The position numbers and the translations under genes were made by a program. The notes beneath the pieces are model-generated. The model did not search any database and had not been told where the DNA came from. It saw nothing but the letters and a program-made list of their open reading frames with translations. 64,000 nt of DNA, taken from DAORHV01 sp964513925. Lineage in GTDB: Bacteria; Patescibacteriota; Gracilibacteria; Peribacterales; Peribacteraceae. Shown one piece after another: positions 1-7,972 of this stretch (positions are counted from its first letter, which is position 1; each line of letters opens with the position of its first letter). The stretch spans positions 47,952-111,951 of the forward strand of contig CAZENR010000002.1 of NCBI GenBank assembly GCA_964513925.1, given 5' to 3'.

Positions 1-837
1 GGACGGATGATCCTGGACAAGGTGAGTTTCTCCGTCGATCCGGGCGAGTTCGTGTGCATAACCGGGCCCAGCGGTGCAGGTAAGTCCACCATCGTGCAAA
101 TGCTCATTCGCGCCTGCGTTCCGACGTCGGGCTCGGTGCAGGTAGATGGCATCGATTTGGCCAAGCTGCCGCCAGACGTGCTGCAGCTCTACCGCCGCAG
201 AACCGGAGTCATGTTCCAGGATTACCGCTTGCTTCAGCACCTGACTACGGAGGAGAACGTGGCGTTTGCCATGGAGGTGTGCGGCGACCCAGATGAACTG
301 ATCGATGCCCGCGTACCCGAGGTGCTGACGGCACTGGGATTAGACGACTGCGCCACATCGTTCCCGCGCGAGCTTTCGGGCGGCGAGCAAGCGCGAACGG
401 CATTGGCCCGTGCAATTGTGCACCAGCCCATGGTGCTGATTGCCGATGAGCCAACCGGCAACATTGATCCCGAGCAATCCTTGCAGTTATTGGAACTGCT
501 GAAGGCCATTCATCAAGAGGGCGTTACAGTTGTGTTGGCCACGCACGATCAGGCGATCGTGGATGCCCTGCAAACCCGCGTCATCCGCCTGGAGAACGGC
601 AAAATCGTGCGCGATGCCATCGGCGGGTACGCAACTCCAATGCGGCAGGCCGGGGGCGAGCATGTGAAGAAACACCAGATCTTTCAGGAAGATCCGGCAG
701 TGCCGATGCAAAACACCGAGCCACAAGCGGCTCCTTCTGAGCCGGCGCCTACTCCGAAACGCGTGCATTCTAAAAAAGCTTCGGGAGATGGTGGGCAAAC
801 GTCGGGCCATGTGAAGCCCATTGCCATTAACGACTAA
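1..837 (+). CDS. ftsE: FtsE-type ABC transporter ATPase, 5' end outside the window
   Basis: This is an ABC ATPase closest to FtsE, the cytoplasmic partner of FtsX that regulates cell-wall hydrolysis at the septum. Counting from the ATG at 7, Walker A (GPSGAGKST) is at 20-28, the signature LSGGEQ at 123-128 and Walker B (VLIADEPT) at 143-150, with a switch His in LATHD. The frame is open upstream of that ATG and the usual first beta-strand is missing, so about 15-20 residues probably lie outside the window. A Pro/Ala/Lys-rich tail of roughly 60 residues follows the ATPase fold and is not typical. No ftsX follows: the next gene is on the opposite strand and starts its stop codon at the adjacent base. 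Another exporter ATPase of the LolD/MacB type is possible. Confidence 0.8.
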   Translation, partial: GRMILDKVSFSVDPGEFVCITGPSGAGKSTIVQMLIRACVPTSGSVQVDGIDLAKLPPDVLQLYRRRTGVMFQDYRLLQHLTTEENVAFAMEVCGDPDELIDARVPEVLTALGLDDCATSFPRELSGGEQARTALARAIVHQPMVLIADEPTGNIDPEQSLQLLELLKAIHQEGVTVVLATHDQAIVDALQTRVIRLENGKIVRDAIGGYATPMRQAGGEHVKKHQIFQEDPAVPMQNTEPQAAPSEPAPTPKRVHSKKASGDGGQTSGHVKPIAIND

Positions 838-1869
838 CTACGCAGCATCAGATTCGGCCTCTACCACCGCGGTGGAAGGCGGCAACCCGCGGTCTTCGCG
901 CGCGCGAACATCCATGGCCAGAATGCTCTGCCAGAACATCCTGGAGCTTGCGACGTGGTTGTGGGTGAGTGCTGGGTTGCGCATCGATGCATCTATGGAT
1001 GACACCAGCATGCCGATGACGCGCTCGGAAGCCGGTACCATTGGCTGGTTCTCGCGCACGAATGTCCGGATTTCTCCGCGTAGCTCTTGCAGTGCTGTCA
1101 TAGCCTCTGTGTGCTCGCGCGACTCCGGAAGCGCTCCTACTTCGGTTGTCGCATTGCGCTCCATGTCCGGAAAAGACCGGACGGTGGGCGTACTGCGCGG
1201 CAGTCCCGCCGGAAAGCCTGGAATGGGAGGCGGGCCTTGTATGCCACGACGTCCGAACAACGATCCGATCGAATCGGTTACGCGCTGCAGCGTGCTGCGA
1301 GGCATGCCTGACAGTGCGTTGCCCGGGTCCAGCGAATCCGGTGCGGTGCCGAACGGGAACGGGCCCGGGTTTTGGCCGGGTGCGGTGCGTCCGCGCAAGC
1401 CAAGCTGCTCCTGCACGCTGGGAGGATTCCTGAGTGCCAGGTACCGAATGTGCGGACTTTGACGCAAGTAGTACTGCCAAATCGGCAGGTGAAAGGGCAG
1501 TGGCTGGTAGCCGCGCTGGCCGCCAAAACCCACGCCATTCATGTGTGAGTATGTATTGAGAATGGGCTGGCGCCCGTAGTTGAGAATCGAGCGGTTGAAC
1601 GGCAGCAGATTGTACTTGTTGGGGTTGCTCATCATTGCCGCCAGCAGCGTTGGTGGCCGGTTTGCCGGCCAGCCGGGATAGCCGTGAAAGCTCCAAGGCC
1701 CTCCGTTGTGCAAACGGTTGATATGCCAAGCATGGTTCATGCCCGGATTCGACGGCGTCCAGACATTGAAGCCGACGTTATTGTTGGGGACGAAGAATGG
1801 CGGATGACGAACACCGCCATGGAAATGGACGTTGTTGATGTGCGTTTGCAGCGTGTTGGGAGGCGTCAT
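838..1869 (-). CDS. Hypothetical protein, 343 aa, His/Asn/Pro-rich N-terminus
   Basis: I do not recognise a family. The start at 1869 is set by an ATGA overlap with the upstream gene (1866-2237), so the longer open frame upstream is a shadow. The first 150 residues are unusually rich in His, Asn, Pro, Gly and aromatic residues. The middle is Pro/Gly-rich, and the last 110 residues look helical and charged (a segment around SREHTEAMTALQELRGEIRTFV). I see no signal peptide or membrane segment. Translational coupling to the 123-aa protein suggests that the two act together. Confidence 0.7.
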   Translation of the reverse strand: MTPPNTLQTHINNVHFHGGVRHPPFFVPNNNVGFNVWTPSNPGMNHAWHINRLHNGGPWSFHGYPGWPANRPPTLLAAMMSNPNKYNLLPFNRSILNYGRQPILNTYSHMNGVGFGGQRGYQPLPFHLPIWQYYLRQSPHIRYLALRNPPSVQEQLGLRGRTAPGQNPGPFPFGTAPDSLDPGNALSGMPRSTLQRVTDSIGSLFGRRGIQGPPPIPGFPAGLPRSTPTVRSFPDMERNATTEVGALPESREHTEAMTALQELRGEIRTFVRENQPMVPASERVIGMLVSSIDASMRNPALTHNHVASSRMFWQSILAMDVRAREDRGLPPSTAVVEAESDAA

Positions 1870-2237
1870 GATTTTGCGAGAGAATCGGCGATGTCGTCTG
1901 CTGCGGCGCGGTCGGTTGCTTCTTGCTGCTTTGCCGCTTGGGTAACCGCTTGCTTGCGGTAGAAATCGATGTCCGACTGCCACTGTTGTACCGAGTGGGT
2001 GTAGGCGGTCATGAACAGGTTGTAAGCGTGGTTGTAGCGGTGTGCGCGCTGCGTACGCTGCTCGGGGGTTTCCCCGGCGTACTTCGCTTCCAGGGAGTCC
2101 AGCGCAGTGGTCATCAGATCCGGCTCCACCGCCTGCATGAATGTGTTGTAAAAGTCGCGGATGGCATCGTCCAACCCCGAGAGCTGCTCGACTTGTAACA
2201 CTTTCGGACCGGTGAATTGTTTGCGTGTTTTTGCCAT
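1866..2237 (-). CDS. Hypothetical helical protein, 123 aa
   Basis: A small, charged, Ala/Gln-rich protein predicted to be almost entirely alpha-helical, with no recognised domain. It is the first gene of a two-gene operon and its TGA overlaps the ATG of the next gene. A perfect TATAAT lies 26-31 nt upstream of the ATG, giving a leader of about 20 nt with no Shine-Dalgarno sequence. The alternating aromatic, Gln and Ala pattern in the second half would suit a coiled coil or helical hairpin. Function unknown. Confidence 0.7.
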   Translation of the reverse strand: MAKTRKQFTGPKVLQVEQLSGLDDAIRDFYNTFMQAVEPDLMTTALDSLEAKYAGETPEQRTQRAHRYNHAYNLFMTAYTHSVQQWQSDIDFYRKQAVTQAAKQQEATDRAAADDIADSLAKS

Positions 2238-2262
2238 GAAGGCGCTGTGTGTTATTATTTCT

Positions 2263-2268
2263 ATTATA
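2263..2268 (-). promoter_or_regulatory. -10 element for the 2237-to-838 operon
   Basis: The minus strand reads TATAAT here, in an AT-rich stretch. Transcription would begin near 2256 and leave a short A-rich leader before the ATG at 2237. I see no convincing -35 hexamer. Confidence 0.55.
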
Positions 2269-2312
2269 CAACAAAATTATTATTTAGGCAAAGTCGGTGT
2301 TTTTCCCTCTCT

Positions 2313-2666
2313 TTAGCGCAAACGCTGGCGATACCCGTAGTATGCCAGGAAGAACAGGGCCACAAACGCAAGCATCGGCCAGGCGAAGCCCATATGGACG
2401 GTGACAGCCTGAAAAGCCAGCAGCATGATGTACAGATAGCCGGCATACGACCACTCCTTCAGGAAGCCTGGCACCTGCGGAACCAAAATGCCTACGGCGC
2501 CAAGTAACTTGGCAATCGCGTTGAAGTAGACGGTGTAACCGGGGTAACCCAGGTCGCCGAATGCTTTGACGACGGAGGGCGTGTCTACGAAGTAGTACAC
2601 GGCGGAACCGGCCATGACGAACACCAGTAGTACGTTGGGAATCCAGAACAGGAGGGAGCGCTTCAT
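2313..2666 (-). CDS. DoxX-like membrane protein
   Basis: A 117-aa integral membrane protein with four predicted helices, resembling the DoxX-like family (small four-helix membrane proteins linked in some bacteria to quinone redox or thiol stress). The start MKRSLL at 2666 is preferred over a longer frame because the minus strand carries TACACT at 2673-2678, six nt upstream, implying a leaderless mRNA. The first helix begins right after the MKR N-terminus. It lies just downstream of purM but appears to have its own promoter. The family assignment rests on length and helix pattern only. Confidence 0.65.
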   Translation of the reverse strand: MKRSLLFWIPNVLLVFVMAGSAVYYFVDTPSVVKAFGDLGYPGYTVYFNAIAKLLGAVGILVPQVPGFLKEWSYAGYLYIMLLAFQAVTVHMGFAWPMLAFVALFFLAYYGYRQRLR

Positions 2667-2695
2667 GTACACAGTGTAGCCGTGCTGCAACTGCT

Positions 2696-3742
2696 TTACC
2701 ACGCCAGCGAGCCGCGCATGTGCACGGTTTGCGAGCCGCCCTTCACAATGGTGCCGATGCGATAGCAGGGCATCTTGTGCTGTTGCAAGTGCGCAATTGC
2801 AGTCTCTGCAAAAGCGGGGTCTACAACCAACGTCAGTCCGACGCCTAAGTTAAAGGTGCGGATCATGTCGTTGTCGTCGTTGCCGCTCTCGGCTCGAATG
2901 GCGCTGAATACAGGCAGTATGCGCACGCTTGCCGCATCGATCTCGGCATCCACGCCTTTCGGCAGTACGCGGTTTAGGTTTCCCGGAATGCCGCCGCCGG
3001 TAATATGCGCCATGCCGTGCAGGCCGTTTGCATCAAACAAGTCCTTCACCGCATTGTAGTAGCAGCGATGCGGTTCCATGACCGCGTCCAAGAATGTGCT
3101 TGCCCCAACCTTGCTTTCGGCAAGCGTGGGCTTTTGTTTGAGCAGTGCTCGCACCAGGGTGTATCCGTTGGTGTGCAGTCCGCTGCTTTCCACGGCCAAG
3201 ACGATGTCGCCCGGGCGGATGTTTGAACCGTCGATAATCTTGCTCTTCTCGACAACGCCTATGGCACTGGCGCCGAGCACGTACGTCCCGGGTTGCAGTA
3301 CTCCCGGTTGCTCCGACGTTTCGCCGCCGGTAAGAGCGCAGCCCTGTGCCTTGCATGCCTTGGCGATGCCGGCGACCAGCTGCTTGATGACATCGCGCTC
3401 CATTTTGCCGCACACAATAAGGTCTTGAATGAACAGCGGCTTGGCTCCCATGACGATGACGTCATTGATCAGGTGATTGATCATGTCGAAGCAAATACCC
3501 TCAATGCGCCCGTGCTGGAATGCAAGCAGTTGCTTGCTTCCTGGTTCCTCGGTTTTGCACACCAAGACCGGGTGCTCGTACCCGGGAAACTTGCCGTCCA
3601 CAAGCGATGCAAATGCACCGAATGCGTTCAGAACCAAGGGGTTATCGGTTTTCAGGCTGTCGCTCATCTCGCGCTTGGTCTGGTCGGCGTTGGAAATATC
3701 GACGCCGGCGTCTTTGTACGAGAGTTTCTTGGGGGTGGGCAT
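2696..3742 (-). CDS. purM: Phosphoribosylformylglycinamidine cyclo-ligase (AIR synthetase)
   Basis: PurM converts FGAM and ATP to aminoimidazole ribonucleotide, the fifth step of de novo purine synthesis, in the cytoplasm. The 348-aa length is normal. Family landmarks are the N-terminal SYKDAGVDI, the central CFDMINHLINDVIVMGAKP segment, TGGETSEQPG, ESSGLHTNGY and the C-terminal AHITGGGIPGN motif. The start at 3742 is supported by TACTCT on the minus strand at 3749-3754, six nt before the ATG. It is the only purine gene in the window, so it is not in a pur operon here. Confidence 0.95.
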   Translation of the reverse strand: MPTPKKLSYKDAGVDISNADQTKREMSDSLKTDNPLVLNAFGAFASLVDGKFPGYEHPVLVCKTEEPGSKQLLAFQHGRIEGICFDMINHLINDVIVMGAKPLFIQDLIVCGKMERDVIKQLVAGIAKACKAQGCALTGGETSEQPGVLQPGTYVLGASAIGVVEKSKIIDGSNIRPGDIVLAVESSGLHTNGYTLVRALLKQKPTLAESKVGASTFLDAVMEPHRCYYNAVKDLFDANGLHGMAHITGGGIPGNLNRVLPKGVDAEIDAASVRILPVFSAIRAESGNDDNDMIRTFNLGVGLTLVVDPAFAETAIAHLQQHKMPCYRIGTIVKGGSQTVHMRGSLAW

Positions 3743-3821
3743 GGGCAGAGAGTAGCAGAAGCAGGGCTGCACGAGTATCCGGTGTTCGGTGGCCGTGCTT
3801 CCGTGGTACACTTTGCGTCAC

Positions 3822-4247
3822 ATGAGCGAATGCCTTTGTCTCTGCAACGCCATTCAGAATGCTGCCAGCTTGCTGGATAGGCAGTTGAATGCCGCGCTCA
3901 ACGGCCTGGACATCAGCCATTGCCAAGCGGCGGTGCTGGTAGAGCTGGTTCCCCAAAGCGCAACGGTGTCGCATTTGAGTAAAGTGCTGTGCTGCTCTTG
4001 CGGCAACATCAGCCAGTTGGTGGATGCGCTCGAAGGCAAGGAACTGGTTGAACGCGTGCAGTCCGAGCACGACCGCCGACGCGCCGAGGTCAAACTTACC
4101 GCCAAGGGCCGCAAGCTCGGAGAGCAGGCTCGTGATGCGCTTTCCACCCGTGCAAGCGACTGTTGCAACGTATTCACCCCAGAAGAAAAATCGCTGCTGC
4201 GTTCATTGCTGGAGAAGTATGTCTCTGCAGGCAGCAGCGCAGAGTAA
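3822..4247 (+). CDS. MarR-family transcriptional regulator
   Basis: A 141-aa winged-helix regulator. Visible features are the helix-turn-helix region (SQSATVSHLSKVL-like, then NISQLVDALEGKELVER) and the wing motif DRRRAEVKLTAKG, which is diagnostic of MarR proteins. A Cys-rich patch near the N-terminus (SECLCLC) and in the recognition region (LCCSCGN) is unusual and could sense thiol oxidation or metal; that is inference. TACACT at 3807-3812 ends nine nt before the ATG, so the mRNA is probably leaderless. Sixteen nt separate it from the PolX gene, likely co-transcribed. Confidence 0.85.
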   Translation: MSECLCLCNAIQNAASLLDRQLNAALNGLDISHCQAAVLVELVPQSATVSHLSKVLCCSCGNISQLVDALEGKELVERVQSEHDRRRAEVKLTAKGRKLGEQARDALSTRASDCCNVFTPEEKSLLRSLLEKYVSAGSSAE

Positions 4248-4263
4248 CCGTTACCGATTTTTC

Positions 4264-5238
4264 ATGGAGCACAATCAGCGAGCCGCCGCACTTCTGCGCG
4301 AAATCGCCGATCTCCTGGAGTACCAGGGCGTGTCGTTTAAGCCGGCCGCATACCGTCGTGCCGCCCAAACCGTAGAGGAGCTGCCAAAGAATGTCTGCTC
4401 ATATGCAGACGAAAAAGCGCTGAAGGCATTGCCCGGCATCGGCGATGCTATAGCCAAGAAACTGCGCGAATTCTGCGAAACCGGTGAAATGGCATTCTTA
4501 CTGGAGCTGCGTACCGAAACGGGCGACACCGCTGCCGCACTCATGCGCATAGATGACCTTGGCCCCAAGCGCGTAAAACAATTACAGGAAGTGGGCATTC
4601 ACTCCGTGCCGGAATTGATCAAGGCTGCCGAAGCGGGAACCTTGCGGAGCCTTCCCAGATTTTCCGAGTTGCTTGAGAAGAAAATCCTCGCCAATGCACG
4701 CAACGTCACCGCGCGGTCGCAGCGGTATCCGCTCGCCGAGATCCAGGCGGACGTCGGCACTCTGCTCAAGGCGCTCAAGCGAGTGAAGGGCGTAAAGCGT
4801 TGCGATGCCGCAGGGTCGTACCGTCGCCGGAAGGAAACAGTCGGAGATATCGATATTTTGGTGGCGTTCCAAGATGCATCGGACGACGCTGCGCGTAGCG
4901 AACGCATTGCGAAAGCCGTACAGTCCATGCCCATCGTTTCGGCAATCGTGGCCAAGGGGCCGACCCGTCTGGCATTCAACCTGAAGACGGGGTTGCGCGT
5001 CGATATTCGCCTGGTGAAGCCGGAAGAATGGGGGAGTGCATTCCTCTATTTCACCGGCAGCAAGGAGCACAATATTTCCTTGCGGCGCTTGGCGATCGTC
5101 CAGGGCATGAAGCTGAGCGAGTACGGACTGTTTACAGGTGAAAAGGTCGTGGCAAGCAAAGAGGAGCAAGATATCTACAAGGCGCTCGGCCTGCCGCTGA
5201 TAGAGCCTGCGCACCGAACCGGCGATTTGCCAGCCTAG
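4264..5238 (+). CDS. polX: Family X DNA polymerase (PolX), without PHP domain
   Basis: A polymerase-beta-like repair polymerase of 324 aa. The N-terminal 8-kDa-type region includes two helix-hairpin-helix motifs (LPGIG at 56-60 and LGPKRVKQL near 100). The palm has G194-D-I-D197, the paired metal-binding aspartates, and a later VDIRLV that supplies the third. The conserved EWGSAFLYFTGSKEHN segment is also present. Bacterial PolX proteins usually carry a C-terminal PHP nuclease domain of about 240 residues. Here the protein stops after the thumb, so 3'-5' exonuclease activity should be absent. It probably acts in gap-filling repair. Confidence 0.9.
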   Translation: MEHNQRAAALLREIADLLEYQGVSFKPAAYRRAAQTVEELPKNVCSYADEKALKALPGIGDAIAKKLREFCETGEMAFLLELRTETGDTAAALMRIDDLGPKRVKQLQEVGIHSVPELIKAAEAGTLRSLPRFSELLEKKILANARNVTARSQRYPLAEIQADVGTLLKALKRVKGVKRCDAAGSYRRRKETVGDIDILVAFQDASDDAARSERIAKAVQSMPIVSAIVAKGPTRLAFNLKTGLRVDIRLVKPEEWGSAFLYFTGSKEHNISLRRLAIVQGMKLSEYGLFTGEKVVASKEEQDIYKALGLPLIEPAHRTGDLPA

Positions 5239-6659
5239 CCTCGCGCCACAGCCTCGCGCGTGCGCAGTTCGTGGAATGCCAGCCGAATGTCGGATGTTTT
5301 TTCGCACTGTTCCAGGATGCTGCGCCACAACCCCGTTACCACATCGCGGCGCGAGCCGATGGGTACCGTGAAGCTGAGCGTGAAGGTGTAGCCGAAATCG
5401 GTGGCGTCGATATCCACTGCAGGTTCGGCGACTTTGCGCGACAGGTAGTGCAGAGCGGTACGGCGCTGTTGTTGCTTGCCGGCCTTCGTAACATAATCTT
5501 TGGTGGCTTCCGTCACGATCTCAAGCAGCATGTTCTCGGCTTTGCGCCAGTTGCTATCCGGCGTGATTGTCACTTTCAACTCGGCTTGTACGAATTCGGA
5601 CGTAGCGTGGAAGTTGAGTACTTCCTGGCTCAGCATCAGCGAGTTCGGGATGTAGAGCATTTTCCCACTGCGTTCCGGGGCTCCCGGGTGCAGCGTGGAA
5701 GACACCTCCAGCATCGCTGTTCTCAGCGGCCCGATGTCCACGACATCTCCGGTGAATTGCCCGATGGTAATGCGGTCACCAGGCGCGTAGTAGCGGCGCT
5801 GAATAATGACCAACCAGCCGAACAGGTCTTTTACAATGCTCTGGAGCGCTACGGCAATACCGGCACCGACAATCGCCAAAGACGCGAATGCACCCGGGTG
5901 CTCGTCTAGCAACCGTGCGCCAATCCACATGATTGCAATGCCGTAAGTGGCCGCAGTGATGATTTTGGTTGCCAGGTAGCGGCGCTTGTTACGCTCGATT
6001 TTACCGACGAATACCTCTCTCAAGACACGGTCGGAGATCACCGCCAGCGTAATGATGAGCACGTACCAGCCGATGTCGAAGAAGCCGCGAAATTGCTGGA
6101 ACCGCTGTTCACCGGTGAGTTTATCGAGACGGTCTGTCTGTTGGGCAAGCGTTGTTTCCAGCGATTCGATGCGTTGTCCCAGTATCGCTTTCTTGGCAAG
6201 TAATTCGGCGTAGCTGCCCGTGGTGCGCAGGTCATCTGCTGCGACAACCGTTCCGGTGCCGGCAGCGGAATCTGCGTAGTACTTGCGCTCCTCCTCTTCC
6301 AGTAAATCCGTGTCCACGCGGCTTTCTCGCACTGCGGATTCCAGCGACGCAACAATGCCGCGCTGACGCTCCAGCGCGTTGCTCAAGGCTGCCGAGTCTG
6401 CCGCCAGGTCTTCTCCTGGGACCGCTACGAACGCCTTGATATCGGTATCGATTTGCTTGCGGATTCCCTTCAATTCCTCGGCGATGCGCTTTTCCAAATA
6501 CGCGTCGGATTTCCCTTTGGTCAGGTACGCTTGGTACAGCTGTACCAAGCGGGCGTCGTTCACCGTCGTGGTGAATACTTGTGCGTGTGCCGACCCTGCC
6601 GCGCTGCAAAGCAGCAGTGCGGTGACAATACCCCCGATGATCCTGCAACGTGCGTTCAT
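5235..6659 (-). CDS. MscS-family mechanosensitive channel with signal peptide and coiled coil
   Basis: A 474-aa membrane protein. It begins with a signal peptide ending near SAHAQ, then a long charged helical extracytoplasmic region (about residues 30-190) with coiled-coil character. Several transmembrane helices follow, then an MscS-type pore and beta domain (GIAVALQSIVKDLFGW, GDRITIGQFTGDVVDIG). MscS channels release solutes on hypo-osmotic shock. The start at 6659 was chosen because it places the signal peptide at the N-terminus. Its 3' end overlaps that of polX by four bases on the other strand. Confidence 0.85.
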   Translation of the reverse strand: MNARCRIIGGIVTALLLCSAAGSAHAQVFTTTVNDARLVQLYQAYLTKGKSDAYLEKRIAEELKGIRKQIDTDIKAFVAVPGEDLAADSAALSNALERQRGIVASLESAVRESRVDTDLLEEEERKYYADSAAGTGTVVAADDLRTTGSYAELLAKKAILGQRIESLETTLAQQTDRLDKLTGEQRFQQFRGFFDIGWYVLIITLAVISDRVLREVFVGKIERNKRRYLATKIITAATYGIAIMWIGARLLDEHPGAFASLAIVGAGIAVALQSIVKDLFGWLVIIQRRYYAPGDRITIGQFTGDVVDIGPLRTAMLEVSSTLHPGAPERSGKMLYIPNSLMLSQEVLNFHATSEFVQAELKVTITPDSNWRKAENMLLEIVTEATKDYVTKAGKQQQRRTALHYLSRKVAEPAVDIDATDFGYTFTLSFTVPIGSRRDVVTGLWRSILEQCEKTSDIRLAFHELRTREAVARG

Positions 6660-6829
6660 GGCAGGTGTGTAGCGTAGCATGTTCGCGTGCGCGCCGCGAC
6701 AATATTTTCTCCGGAACGCACGCGGTTGCGACAGGAATAAACGCCTTTCTACAGCCAAAAAAACTACAAAGTGCATTCTGGTTTCCACCGGGTTGTCGGC
6801 ATCGCCTCGTTGGGTATACTCCCGAAGCT

Positions 6830-7897
6830 ATGCGTGCTTTGAATCGAATGCGTTTGCGAACAGCCGGTGGTTCCGAGGATCAGGGGAAACCCATGCGGCG
6901 TCTGCCGACCGTTATTGAGGAGTGGGTGGTTTCAGTCACGTCACTCTGGTTCGTGTTCGGTGCGTATTTGGATGGCTGGGCGCACAATCACCTCTCATCT
7001 TCGCTGGAGACATTCTTCACGCCGTGGCACGCCGTGTTCTACTCCGGGTATGGCGCGACGCTGTGCGCATTCATTGTCATCGTGTGGGCCAACAGGCGTC
7101 GCACGGGCTCCGATTGGCACACCGCGATTCCGGTGGGGTACGGCTGGTCGCTGGTGGGAGCGGCGGTGTTCTTTGTGGGGGGTGTCGGCGATTTGGTATG
7201 GCATACCGTCTTTGGCATAGAGGTCGGCGTAGAGGCATTGCTCAGCCCCACGCACCTGCTGCTTGCCGCAGGCATGTTCCTGCTCACCACGGGCAACTTG
7301 CGTTCATGGTGGGCGCGCCCGACTGCAATCGGCATCCCCAAATTGCGTGAGCAACTGCCCATGGCGTTGTCGCTGGCATTCGCTTTGTCCGCACTTACGT
7401 TCATGACGCAGTTTGCCCACCCCATGAACATGCTTGCCGGTATTCCCAGACCCCAGGAATTCCAACAGTCGCTTAGCATCAAGCTGGGTGTTGCGGGGTA
7501 CTTGCTGCAATCGTCAATCCTAGCAGGAGTGCTGTGTTTTGCGCTCAAGCGCGCGCGTCTCGCACGAGGCGTACTGCTGCTGACACTGCTGCTGAATGTT
7601 ATCGCTATGGCATGGATGGCCGATGGCTGGCTGTTTGTGCCAGGAGTTGTGCTGGTTGCGCTGCTGGCAGAGTACGGCATGCGGAACTTGTACCCTTTGG
7701 AACAACATGTGACAGCCTTCAGGGCTTTTGCATTTGTCATTCCGTCTGCGTACAGCGCGACGACGTTCTTCGCCTTGTCGATGGATACCGGATTGTGGTG
7801 GTCGGTGCACACCTGGGCCGGCTGCATCGTGCTTTCGGGGATTGTGGGGTTGCTGACATGTTATGTGGCGGTGCCGCCGGATGAATCTGCAGCATAA
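6830..7897 (+). CDS. Polytopic membrane protein, unknown
   Basis: A 355-aa integral membrane protein with about nine predicted helices and no family I can name. Conserved-looking polar residues cluster in helices, including DGWAHNH, ETFFTPWHAVFYSGY and SPTHLLLAAG. These His and Trp residues could bind a cofactor or metal, which is speculative. TATACT at 6815-6820 ends nine nt before the ATG at 6830, supporting this start and a leaderless mRNA. An internal ATG at 6893 preceded by AGGGGA is a possible alternative giving 334 aa. Confidence 0.7.
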   Translation: MRALNRMRLRTAGGSEDQGKPMRRLPTVIEEWVVSVTSLWFVFGAYLDGWAHNHLSSSLETFFTPWHAVFYSGYGATLCAFIVIVWANRRRTGSDWHTAIPVGYGWSLVGAAVFFVGGVGDLVWHTVFGIEVGVEALLSPTHLLLAAGMFLLTTGNLRSWWARPTAIGIPKLREQLPMALSLAFALSALTFMTQFAHPMNMLAGIPRPQEFQQSLSIKLGVAGYLLQSSILAGVLCFALKRARLARGVLLLTLLLNVIAMAWMADGWLFVPGVVLVALLAEYGMRNLYPLEQHVTAFRAFAFVIPSAYSATTFFALSMDTGLWWSVHTWAGCIVLSGIVGLLTCYVAVPPDESAA

Positions 7898-7972
7898 GCG
7901 TTGCCGTGAGCAGAATGTCTGCCCTGTAAAAGCACTTCGATCCCGGAGTATTCTTGGGTACCATTTCCCCCT

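Noticed and set aside
1870..2274. N-terminal part of a 478-codon open frame on the minus strand
   Set aside because: It runs across the 123-aa gene in another frame; the ATGA overlap at 1866-1869 gives a clean start for the real protein.
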